NCBI GenBank assembly: GCA_001771275.1
Contig: METE01000004.1
Location: 1 to 34,605, forward strand
Reading direction: 5' to 3'
Length of the DNA: 34,605 nt
From: a candidate division Kazan bacterium RIFCSPLOWO2_01_FULL_48_13
GTDB taxonomy: Bacteria; Patescibacteriota; Kazan-3B-28; UBA10110
Numbering within the stretch: the first letter of the stretch is position 1; each line of letters begins with the position of its first letter. Position numbers and translations under genes: made by a program. The notes beneath the pieces are model-generated. The model saw only the letters and a list, made by a program, of their open reading frames with translations, did not search any database and was not told the DNA's origin. This document shows positions 17,495-25,755 of the stretch, one piece after another.

Positions 17495-20281
17495 TTAGCT
17501 ACATCCCGTCGTAGTGCCGCATTCTCGACACGAGAAACAAGTCCCATTCCGTATCATCAGCGCTCCACAAGTTGGACATGGCGGCGCATACTTGATCCCA
17601 TTAGTACTGCTCGATTCCTCTGTGCTGATCGACAAGACTGGTTGCTCCACCGCTGGTTCGCTATGATGATTGCTCTCTTCCTGCAACAGTTTAGCCGAAA
17701 CATCCACCAGCCCCATTGCCACTTGCCGATCAAGAGGCAGAAATTCTTTACCTAACCAGCGAGCGATATAATCGGGCATCGATTTAGCCATCGGGATCTC
17801 CGGGTTATCGGTAATCCCCCACGGATCAAATCTTAAATTGAGCAGAGAATCAATGATCGTATCGGCCCCCACTCCTTCTTGCAACATCTTGGAAGACAGC
17901 CGCGCGATGGTTCCCAGCAGCCCGTTAACGATTGAGCCCTCTTTACCGGCAGTAATAAAGATCTCGCCCAAATCCCCATCTTCAAACCGATTGGCGGTAA
18001 TGTAGATCTTGTGTCCGCCGATCGAGAATTTATGAGTCAGTCCGGCCCGAGTTTTAGGCATCTCCCGCGTCCGAGTTGGAATCTGTAGGGGGCTTACCCC
18101 GCTATCTTTTCTGGTAGTAAGCGGCTGGGAAGATTTGCTGCCATCTCGATAGATCGCCAAAGCTTTTAAGCCCTTGCGCCAAGACTCCACATAGATCTCT
18201 TCAATCTCATCGACCGTTGCTTCATTGGGCATGTTAACCGTCTTGCTGATCGCCCCCGACAAAAATGGCTGAACTGCTACCATCATCTCCACATGCGCTG
18301 AGGCCCTAATAAATCTCTCGCCATCACCACACTTATTAGCGCAATCAAAGATCACTAAATGCTCGTCGTGCAAGTTGGGCGCGCCTTCGATCTTGCTGTT
18401 GTCCAATATATATTGCTTGATCACTGCAATCTCGTCAGCGCCGTAACCTAAATATTTCAATGCCGGCTCAACTGATTGATTAACAATCGAATATCCGCCA
18501 CCGCCTGCCAACTTCTTATATTTTACTAAAGCGAAGTCCGGCTCGATACCAGTGGTATCCACATCCATTAATGGGCCAATCGTACCAGTAGGCGCCAATA
18601 GCGAAACCTGCGCATTTCTAAATCCATACTGTTGGCCTAACTCTAATGCCCTATCCCAATCCTCCATTACCGCAGTTTTAAGATAATCGGGCAGATTATC
18701 CAATTCCGTGGCAGCCTGATGATGCAACCGAATCACATCCAACATACTTTCCCGATTAAGCTGGTACTCTGAGAAGGCTCCCACTCGTCCGGCGATCTCA
18801 GCTGAGACAGCGTAGGCGTGGCCGGTCATAATTGCCGTGATGGCCGCCGCCAGACTTCTTCCCTCCGCACTGTCGTAGGGCAGACCCTTCTGCATTAAGT
18901 AGGCGCCCAAGTCGGCGTAGCCCAAGCCCAATGTCCTAAACTTATGCGAATTAAGCGCCATATCCGGATACGGGTATGAAGCAAAATCCACAATGATCTC
19001 CTGCGCCAAAATAAATATTTCGACCGCGCGGCGGAACGCCTCGACATCAAATTCACCATCGGGTTTTACAAACTGGGTTAAACGGATCGAAGCCAGGTTG
19101 CAGGCGGTATCATCCAAGAACATGTATTCGCTGCACGGATTGCTAGCATTGATTCGGCCCGACATCTTGCAGGTGTGCCACCGATTAACAGTAGTATCGT
19201 ACTGCATTCCTGGATCAGCGCAGCGCCAAGCTGATTCGGCGATCATTCGCATCAGATCACGCGCAGGGTAAGTTTTATGCACCTCACCGGTAGTCTTAAA
19301 TTTAGTCTGCCAGGTACCACCCGAAAGATAAGCTTGCATAAAGCTATCCGTAACCCGGACCGAGTTATTGGCGTTTTGGCCAGTCACGGTATGGTATGCC
19401 TCACCGTTAAAATCGTCATCGTAACCCGCCTGGATCAGGGCGAACGCCTTGTCTTCTTCCCTCGCCTTCAATTTGATGAAATCCTCAATCTCCGGATGAT
19501 CAACATCCAAGATTACCATCTTAGCCGCCCGCCGAGTGGTCCCGCCCGATTTGGTTGCTCCGGCACCAGTATCAAACACCTTCAGGAACGACAACAGCCC
19601 GGAAGAGGTGCCGCCGTTGGACAGCTGTTCGTATTTTGACCTGAGGTTGGAAAAATTAGTCCCCGTACCGGAACCATACTTAAATAATCTCGACTCGCGT
19701 TTAACCAGCTCGAAGATGCTCTCTAATGAGTCTTCGATCGACTGGATAAAACAAGCACTGCACTGCGGATGCTGATACGCGCCAGTTGATAACTCCACTT
19801 GATTAGTCTCGGTATTGTAATAAAAGTTCTCGGTTTGCTTGTCTATGTGATAGTTGTGCCACAGGCCGACATTAAACCATACCGGTGAATTAAACGCGCC
19901 TTTTTGATGCAACAGCAGATAGCTCAGTTCGTCTTTAAAGATCTTTGATTCTTCTAAACTCTCAAAATAACCCAGTTCTTCGCCAGCCTGGGTCAGCGCG
20001 TTCGCCACCCGATCGATCAGCTGCCGTACGCTCGTCTCACGGCCTTCTGGACCGGGGATTCCCCGTTTTCTTAAATATTTATAAGCAGCAATGTTAACCG
20101 CCGTATCCGACCAAAAATCCGGCGCCTCAACCTCGACATCGATTAATGCCTTATCTTGTTTAGCGTCATAGATATAAGCGCGCCGCTTATTCCACTTCAC
20201 CTCCGCGAATACATCATCACCGTCGTGAGTAAAATATCGGGTTGCCAGTTCGCGGCCGGTGCGGATTTTGGTCAGTGCCAT
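17495..20281 (-). CDS. nrdJ: Vitamin B12-dependent (class II) ribonucleoside-diphosphate reductase
   Basis: FNSPVWFNVG, HPQCSACFIQSIEDSLESIFE, NASNPCSEYMFLDDTACNLASI, LAPTGTIGPLMDVDTTGIEPDFALVKYKKLAGGG, TSCPD-like C-terminal region and terminal CPTCG...CRECGTTTGCS. Confidence 0.94.
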   Translation of the reverse strand: MALTKIRTGRELATRYFTHDGDDVFAEVKWNKRRAYIYDAKQDKALIDVEVEAPDFWSDTAVNIAAYKYLRKRGIPGPEGRETSVRQLIDRVANALTQAGEELGYFESLEESKIFKDELSYLLLHQKGAFNSPVWFNVGLWHNYHIDKQTENFYYNTETNQVELSTGAYQHPQCSACFIQSIEDSLESIFELVKRESRLFKYGSGTGTNFSNLRSKYEQLSNGGTSSGLLSFLKVFDTGAGATKSGGTTRRAAKMVILDVDHPEIEDFIKLKAREEDKAFALIQAGYDDDFNGEAYHTVTGQNANNSVRVTDSFMQAYLSGGTWQTKFKTTGEVHKTYPARDLMRMIAESAWRCADPGMQYDTTVNRWHTCKMSGRINASNPCSEYMFLDDTACNLASIRLTQFVKPDGEFDVEAFRRAVEIFILAQEIIVDFASYPYPDMALNSHKFRTLGLGYADLGAYLMQKGLPYDSAEGRSLAAAITAIMTGHAYAVSAEIAGRVGAFSEYQLNRESMLDVIRLHHQAATELDNLPDYLKTAVMEDWDRALELGQQYGFRNAQVSLLAPTGTIGPLMDVDTTGIEPDFALVKYKKLAGGGGYSIVNQSVEPALKYLGYGADEIAVIKQYILDNSKIEGAPNLHDEHLVIFDCANKCGDGERFIRASAHVEMMVAVQPFLSGAISKTVNMPNEATVDEIEEIYVESWRKGLKALAIYRDGSKSSQPLTTRKDSGVSPLQIPTRTREMPKTRAGLTHKFSIGGHKIYITANRFEDGDLGEIFITAGKEGSIVNGLLGTIARLSSKMLQEGVGADTIIDSLLNLRFDPWGITDNPEIPMAKSMPDYIARWLGKEFLPLDRQVAMGLVDVSAKLLQEESNHHSEPAVEQPVLSISTEESSSTNGIKYAPPCPTCGALMIRNGTCFSCRECGTTTGCS

Positions 20282-20302
20282 CGAGCTTTCCTCCTTATTA
20301 GT

Positions 20303-20377
20303 GTCATTCTGAACTCGTTTCAGAATCCTTCTGATCCGAGATCCTGATCCGCCAGTTGGCGGAAAATTCAGGATGAC
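20303..20377. repeat. GTCATTCTGAACTCGTTTCAGAATCC...GGATGAC palindromic repeat
   Basis: Same family as the ileS insert; also contains TCCGCCAGTTGGCGGA. Confidence 0.7.
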
Positions 20378-20408
20378 ATTAAATTAATAAAATTTTAATT
20401 CATTCCTG

Positions 20409-20565
20409 TGACTCGTCCGTCCGTAGTCCGTCAGCTGACGGACGCAGGAGGAAGGCGGGAATCCAGAAACAAAAACGAAAACTTTCTTTTTCTGTCTGGA
20501 TCCCCTCCGCCAGCCGGCGGAGTCGATGCGCTAACGCTGTCGGCTCGAGGACGACAAGTCGACTA
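20409..20565. repeat. Composite palindromic repeat region including GTCCGTCAGCTGACGGAC (20426-20443) and TCCGCCAGCCGGCGGA
   Basis: Direct inspection; multiple nested palindromes between nrdR and nrdJ. Confidence 0.6.
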
Positions 20566-21015
20566 CTTGTGCACTAACTTCTTGATCTCGGCTTGAAAAT
20601 CGGTAATATCGACAAACTCGCGATAAACCGAGGCAAACCGAATATACGCCACTTTATCTACCTTTTTGATCCCGGCCAGCACGATCTCTCCGATTTGGCA
20701 GCTGGTTACTTCGGAATCGTATCGCTCCATAATCTCACGCACAATTCGACCGATTAATCCTTCAATCACATTTTGGCTGATGCTCAGTTTCTCAAATGCC
20801 TTATAAATTCCGCGCGCTAATTTGTCGCGATCAAATGTTTCGCGCGATCCATTTTTTTTAACCACTAACAAATTCGGCGATTCAATTCGTTCGTAGGTAG
20901 TAAACCGATGATGGCATTTTTCACACTCGCGCCGACGGCGAATACTTAAAACATCTTCGCTCTCGCGCGAATCAATTACGCCTGTCTCCCCTTTTTTGCA
21001 AGCCGGACAGCGCAT
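20563..21015 (-). CDS. nrdR: Transcriptional repressor NrdR
   Basis: MRCPACKKGETGVIDSRESEDVLSIRRRRECEKCHHRFTTYERIE zinc ribbon and ATP-cone. Confidence 0.97.
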   Translation of the reverse strand: MRCPACKKGETGVIDSRESEDVLSIRRRRECEKCHHRFTTYERIESPNLLVVKKNGSRETFDRDKLARGIYKAFEKLSISQNVIEGLIGRIVREIMERYDSEVTSCQIGEIVLAGIKKVDKVAYIRFASVYREFVDITDFQAEIKKLVHK

Positions 21016-21094
21016 CCCGTTACAAATCTACTTAGCAGATATATTCGAACATGGACTTAACGCGATTGTCCCAATAAGTGATTTCTAACGGGAC
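21014..21094. repeat. Short segment bounded by imperfect ATCCCGTTA(C/G)AAATC inverted repeats
   Basis: ATCCCGTTACAAATC (21014-21028) vs GATTTCTAACGGGAC (21080-21094), 13/15 complementary; abuts nrdR ATG. Confidence 0.55.
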
Positions 21095-21104
21095 AAGTAG
21101 TAAA

Positions 21105-21170
21105 ACGCAAGATATTGTGTTGCAACTGATAATGTAACACAAAATATAGTGTATACCAAACTATTGTCAA
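21105..21170 (-). promoter_or_regulatory. nrdR promoter with two NrdR boxes
   Basis: Boxes ACGCAAGATATTGTGT (21105-21120) and ACACAAAATATAGTGT (21137-21152), starts 32 bp apart; minus-strand -35 TTGACA (21165-21170), 16-bp spacer, -10 TATATT (21143-21148) inside the second box. Confidence 0.75.
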
Positions 21171-21219
21171 AATCCGCTTCCACTCTTTCTAAAGCCAGAA
21201 ATTATCCACCTTCCCTATC

Positions 21220-21247
21220 AAAAAGCCCCAATTAATTGGGGCTTTTT
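21220..21247 (-). terminator. Rho-independent terminator after ftsZ
   Basis: AAAAAGCCCCAATTAATTGGGGCTTTTT palindrome just past the ftsZ stop. Confidence 0.85.
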
Positions 21248-21264
21248 GATCAATCAATGTCTAA

Positions 21265-22356
21265 TTAGCTCTTAATCTTCTTGCGGATAAAGGCGGGAAC
21301 ATCCAGTTCGGACCTGCCCTCCTCGGCCTCTTCCTTCTTGCGCTGCTCGGGACGCTTGCGGCTGCTGCCCACACCATAGGTAGCATCATCAAAACCAGTG
21401 GCCACCACCGTGATCTTAACCTCGCCCTGCATCGCCTCGTCGATCACCGCACCAAAGATAATATTGGCATCTGGGTCGGCGGCTTCGGTGATGATCCGAG
21501 CCGCTTCGTCGATCTCATACATCCCCAAGTCGGGCCCACCGGTGATATTGAATAGAATACCCTTGGCTCCATCGATTGAGAGCTCCAGCAAGGGGCTGTC
21601 GATTGCCTGCTTGGCGGCTTCCAGAGTCCGGCTATCGCCGGTGCCTCGGCCAATACCCATCAAGGCTGAGCCGGAGTTGGCCATAATCGCCTTAACATCG
21701 GCAAAATCGACATTGATCATCCCGTGCTGAGTGATCAGATCGGAGATGCCCTGAACGCCCTGGCGCAATACATCATCTACCACCGAGAAGGCATCGTAGA
21801 GCGAGGTCTTCTTGTCGATCACCTGCAGTAGCCGGTCGTTCGGAATAACGATTAAGGTATCGACCCGGCTGCGCAGCTCCTCGATCCCTTCATCGGAGAT
21901 CTTTTTACGACGGAGACCTTCAAATGAGAACGGCTTGGTGACTACCGCCACCGTTAACGCCCCTAACTCTCTGGCGATCTCGGCCACGATCGGGCCGGCT
22001 CCCGTACCGGTACCGCCGCCCGCGCCGTAAGTGACAAACACCATATCCGCGTCCTTCAACGCGTTGTAGATATCTTCCTTATTTTCTTCGGCCGCTTTCT
22101 TACCTAACTCCGGATCGGCCCCGGCACCTAATCCTCTGGTGGTGGTTTGGCCGATATGCACTTTGCTGGGAGCATCACAGTAATGCAAGTCCTGCGCGTC
22201 AGTATTAATCGCCACAAACTCGACTCCCTTGATCTTTGATTCGACCATGCGATTAACCGCATGCGAACCAGAACCACCAACGCCCACAACTTTTATGCGA
22301 GCAAATACATCTTCCCCCATAAAGTCACGAACTGCTCCTCTTCTTTGTGCCGGCAT
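21265..22356 (-). CDS. ftsZ: Cell division protein FtsZ
   Basis: [81 protein letters not shown]. Confidence 0.97.
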   Translation of the reverse strand: MPAQRRGAVRDFMGEDVFARIKVVGVGGSGSHAVNRMVESKIKGVEFVAINTDAQDLHYCDAPSKVHIGQTTTRGLGAGADPELGKKAAEENKEDIYNALKDADMVFVTYGAGGGTGTGAGPIVAEIARELGALTVAVVTKPFSFEGLRRKKISDEGIEELRSRVDTLIVIPNDRLLQVIDKKTSLYDAFSVVDDVLRQGVQGISDLITQHGMINVDFADVKAIMANSGSALMGIGRGTGDSRTLEAAKQAIDSPLLELSIDGAKGILFNITGGPDLGMYEIDEAARIITEAADPDANIIFGAVIDEAMQGEVKITVVATGFDDATYGVGSSRKRPEQRKKEEAEEGRSELDVPAFIRKKIKS

Positions 22357-22434
22357 CTTCTGTACCTCCTAAGTACTTATGGACTTTAATAATCCCCAAC
22401 TACTCCACACTTTATCCACCCAAATTGACTTCTC

Positions 22435-22463
22435 ATTATAGCTGGGGGTCATTGGGAAGTCAA
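22435..22463 (-). promoter_or_regulatory. Sigma70-type promoter of ftsZ
   Basis: Minus strand TTGACT - 17 bp - TATAAT; SD AGGAGGT follows before the ATG. Confidence 0.7.
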
Positions 22464-22554
22464 AAATCTTTTTCTAACTAAAATTATTAGCTCCCACAAG
22501 ACAAAAACAGCCGACCATCATCAAGTTATCCACCACTGGTCGACTGTGGATAAG

Positions 22555-22622
22555 CCCCGTAGAGAATTTTCCAGTTGCTTCACAATAGCAGTGAAACCGC
22601 TGGAAAATCTTCTACGGGGTCA
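22555..22622. repeat. CCCCGTAG...CTACGGGG hairpin element, copy 5
   Basis: CCCCGTAGAGAATTTTCCAGTTGCTTCAC...GTGAAACCGCTGGAAAATCTTCTACGGGG immediately after the ftsA stop. Confidence 0.75.
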
Positions 22623-22625
22623 ACC

Positions 22626-23840
22626 TTATTTGAACCAACCCCTGATCCGAGACAGCACCGCACCGATGTTGGGCTCGTGAGCATAGGCTGGCGCATTCTG
22701 CTTCTCGTCCATCCCCCACATCATCAATCCAATTCCAGTGGCAAACCGCGGATCGTCCAACCGATCCACTACTCCCCTAAGTTCGATCGGAAAACCAATG
22801 CTGGCTGGCAGGCTAAGATGATCCTTAGCGGCTTCGGCGATACCAGGCAGCTTACTCCCCCCACCCACTAACACCGCGCCACACGGCAGCATTCCGTCCC
22901 GCCCCACTTTTCTCAGCTCAGTTTTAACTAACAAAAATATCTCGGCCAATCGATCTTGGATGATCTCTGCTACATATCGACGAGAGACTGTTTGATCCTC
23001 GGATTTATCAAATTTAGATAGATCAATCTGGTCGCGTTCCGATAGAGTAACGGGGCTGGCCATGCCATACTCCAACTTAACCGCCTCCGCTACTTCCAAT
23101 GAAGCCCGCAAGCCAATGGCGATATCCGAAGTAATGTGGTTAGAGCCGATCGGCAAGACAGCCGAGTGGTAGACATCACCGTCCTCAAACACCACCATCC
23201 CGGTGGTACCGGCCCCGATATCGATCACCGCTACACCCAGCTCTCGCTGTTTCTTGCTGAGGATGGCAGTACTAGCCGCCAACGGGGACAGCACAAAGCT
23301 GTTGATGCGGACCCCCGCCTGCTCTACTGTTTTTTGCAGATTCTTGATAAATGGAGTCGATCCGGTAATTACATGGGCATCTACCTCTAATCGAACCCCC
23401 GTCATCCCCACCGGATCCTTGATATTGTCCTGGCCATCCACCATAAACATCCGCGGGATGACATGAACGATCTCCCGATTGGGTGGCATCGCTACCGCCT
23501 GCGCGCTCTCGATTGCCCGCATTACATCATCGTGAGTTACTTCGCCCCGCGCGATCGACACCACTCCCCGAGTATTAGAGGCCTGGATGTGCTCGCCATT
23601 GATACTAATATAAACATTATCGATCGGGACACCCGCCATCCGTTCTGCTTCTTGGAGCGAGGCAGCGATCGCCGCCACCGTCTCTTCTACATCGGTTACT
23701 ACCCCTTTTCTAAGACCGCTCCCTTCTCGAACGCCAACACCAATAATATTGGGATGAACTTCGCCCTCTCGGCGATGGCCAATAATGGTCACCACCTCCG
23801 AGCTCCCCACATCAATACCAACAGTAATCTTCTCTTTCAT
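22626..23840 (-). CDS. ftsA: Cell division protein FtsA
   Basis: TVGIDVGSSEVVTIIG, VYISINGEHIQASNTRGVV, VAVIDIGAGTTGMVVFEDGDVYHSAVLPIGSNHITSDIAIGL, AVLVGGGSKLPGI. Confidence 0.95.
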   Translation of the reverse strand: MKEKITVGIDVGSSEVVTIIGHRREGEVHPNIIGVGVREGSGLRKGVVTDVEETVAAIAASLQEAERMAGVPIDNVYISINGEHIQASNTRGVVSIARGEVTHDDVMRAIESAQAVAMPPNREIVHVIPRMFMVDGQDNIKDPVGMTGVRLEVDAHVITGSTPFIKNLQKTVEQAGVRINSFVLSPLAASTAILSKKQRELGVAVIDIGAGTTGMVVFEDGDVYHSAVLPIGSNHITSDIAIGLRASLEVAEAVKLEYGMASPVTLSERDQIDLSKFDKSEDQTVSRRYVAEIIQDRLAEIFLLVKTELRKVGRDGMLPCGAVLVGGGSKLPGIAEAAKDHLSLPASIGFPIELRGVVDRLDDPRFATGIGLMMWGMDEKQNAPAYAHEPNIGAVLSRIRGWFK

Positions 23841-23917
23841 GCGATAATTTACCCCGTCATCCTGTTAAATCCTGCACTTATTATAGGTAAGAAGATCGGG
23901 TAAGACAAATCGGCTAT

Positions 23918-24373
23918 TTATAAGATAGCTGTCACGATCTTATCTTCTAATCTCTCCATTACATTGGCGTCGGCTTTATCCTTATGATCGAATCCCAGCA
24001 GATGCAGCACCCCGTGCACAAATAACTGTATAAATCGCTCCCGGGAGGTTTCATGCAGATCATGCGCCTCACGCATTAGCGTGGGGTACGAGATATAGAT
24101 ATCGCCAAGATAATTTTTATCTTTACTGCTATCAACTGAGACAAAGTCTTTTATCTCATCATTGGCAAACGATAGCACATTGGTTGGTCGATCGTTGCCG
24201 CGATAGCGATGATTTAAATTCTTAATGTGTTCGTCCGAAGTGATCACCAACCCCACCTCCGAGTTTTGGTCACCCGCGGCATGCGATAGGGTCATATCAA
24301 AAATAAAATGGATGAAACTCTCATCCACCCCCTCCACTCCAAAGGTGTCATATCCAATAAATACTCTCGACAT
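23918..24373 (-). CDS. ybeY: Endoribonuclease YbeY
   Basis: LNHRYRGNDRPTNVLSF and HGVLHLLGFDHKDKADANVME. Confidence 0.95.
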   Translation of the reverse strand: MSRVFIGYDTFGVEGVDESFIHFIFDMTLSHAAGDQNSEVGLVITSDEHIKNLNHRYRGNDRPTNVLSFANDEIKDFVSVDSSKDKNYLGDIYISYPTLMREAHDLHETSRERFIQLFVHGVLHLLGFDHKDKADANVMERLEDKIVTAIL

Positions 24374-24384
24374 TCCTCTCCGCC

Positions 24385-24822
24385 CTAACCTTTCAGCTGT
24401 TGGCTGACTAATTTAGATACCACTCCGCCATCCGCGTTCCCTCCGGTTCGCTTCATTACCGAACCAATGATCTGCCCCATTTGGGCACCCGGATTGGCCG
24501 CCACCTCTTCTATGACGATCTTTAATACCTCTGCCTCGTTCATCATCTGCGGCAGATAGGCTTCCAGGATCTTGCTTTCTGCTTCTTCTTTATCGCCCTG
24601 CTCGGCTCTGCCACCCGATCGAAAGCTCTCGGCCGCCTCCTTGCGCTTTTTTACCTCTCGCCGAATCACCGCATAAGTAGCCGAGTCGTCCAATTCGCCC
24701 CCTTTGGCGATCTCTTCGTTGTGTAAAGCCGCCGATAGCATCCGCAGAGTCTGCAGCTTAAGATCTTCGCGATTCTTCATCGCCTGCTTCAGGTCAGAGC
24801 TAATTTGGTCCTTAAATGCCAT
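24385..24822 (-). CDS. GatB/YqeY domain protein
   Basis: DLKQAMKNREDLKLQTLRMLSAALHNEEIAKG, EAYLPQMMNEAEV, GQIIGSVMKRTGGNADGGVVSKLV. Confidence 0.92.
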   Translation of the reverse strand: MAFKDQISSDLKQAMKNREDLKLQTLRMLSAALHNEEIAKGGELDDSATYAVIRREVKKRKEAAESFRSGGRAEQGDKEEAESKILEAYLPQMMNEAEVLKIVIEEVAANPGAQMGQIIGSVMKRTGGNADGGVVSKLVSQQLKG

Positions 24823-24883
24823 CGTCCGCCTTTATGAAGTTCTCTGATTCGCTAACCCCCTAACCTGCTGACCTGCTAATCTA

Positions 24884-25087
24884 CTAATAGAGCTCTTTCT
24901 TCTTCTGGACTTTAATGCGTTCTTTACGCACTGCCGAAGCTCGCCGCTGACGCTTGGTAATTGGCTTAGTCTTAAATCGCCGCTCCCTGGCCTCGGTGAG
25001 AACCTTGCTCATCACGACCAATCGGTTAAACCGGCGCATCATCGCCTCAAAACTCTCCTTTTCCTTCCTTTTGACATTACTTGACAT
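24884..25087 (-). CDS. rpsU: Small ribosomal subunit protein bS21
   Basis: MSSNVKRKEKESFEAMMRRFNRLVVMSKVLTEARERRFKTKPITKRQRR; ORF-track start trimmed. Confidence 0.8.
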   Translation of the reverse strand: MSSNVKRKEKESFEAMMRRFNRLVVMSKVLTEARERRFKTKPITKRQRRASAVRKERIKVQKKKELY

Positions 25088-25122
25088 AATCGAATAATAA
25101 GCTCTAAGACTGCTTTGGTCAA

Positions 25123-25153
25123 CCCATCTCCAGTTGTTGCAACTGGGGATGGG
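25123..25153. repeat. CCCATCTCCAGTTGTTGCAACTGGGGATGGG palindrome
   Basis: Near-identical to the inner palindrome at 10350-10380. Confidence 0.7.
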
Positions 25154-25188
25154 CAACCCCATCACTTTCTGTCGTTTTGGTAGAGGGG

Positions 25189-25755
25189 TCAATAAATCCC
25201 GGTAAGCGGGATCTCTTGGGCTCGAACCTTCTTAGCGATGGCCAAACCACGAACTGCTGATGGGGAATATAACGATAGGGCCTTAAGCCCGGCCCTCATG
25301 GAGCTCCCTGTAGTAACAACATCATCAATTAGGGTGACATCCTGCCCCCTAATCAAATCAGGATTATTGCATCGTAAACTGCGAAATTGCAAAGTAGCAT
25401 TGCGCGTATTCTTGGCAAGGGAATAGCGTCGCCCCAAACAACCGCTTCCGTTCACCCATTTAGCATTCATCCGACACAAATGTTTAACCAAGATAAACGG
25501 CAATTGTTTGCTCTTTGCCTTAAATTTATTAGTCGACGGGAACGGAACTAAAACTGTCCTGCTGTTTGATATTTCGTCCCGCAGCCAGCCAGCGATCTCT
25601 TTGGAGTAATCTCGCGCCCCCCGCTTTGTATCTATCACCTTGAGGGTACGACTACCTCGCAATCTATGCTCACCTAACTGATTACGATCCCGTTTCTCTA
25701 TAAAGTAATTTACGAATACGATATTGTGATCGCCAAATAGGTCTTTTTTTATCAC
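25189..25755 (-). CDS. Phosphoribosyltransferase-domain protein (ComF-like)
   Basis: PRPP-binding motif GQDVTLIDDVVTTGSSMRAGLKAL. Confidence 0.8.
   Translation of the reverse strand: MIKKDLFGDHNIVFVNYFIEKRDRNQLGEHRLRGSRTLKVIDTKRGARDYSKEIAGWLRDEISNSRTVLVPFPSTNKFKAKSKQLPFILVKHLCRMNAKWVNGSGCLGRRYSLAKNTRNATLQFRSLRCNNPDLIRGQDVTLIDDVVTTGSSMRAGLKALSLYSPSAVRGLAIAKKVRAQEIPLTGIY

Noticed and set aside
17495-20281. Intein or intron in nrdJ
   Set aside because: RNR genes often host inteins, but this reading frame is continuous with expected motif order and no splicing-domain-like block was seen.
1309-20565. CRISPR array
   Set aside because: Repeats are dispersed palindromic elements, not regularly spaced direct repeats with unique spacers, and no cas gene is present.
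25088-25192. N-terminal extension of the S21 ORF (MTPLPKRQKVMGLPIPSCNNWRWVDQSSLRAYYSI)
   Set aside because: It reads through the CCCATCTCCAGTTG palindrome; the conserved S21 start is MSSNVKRKEK.
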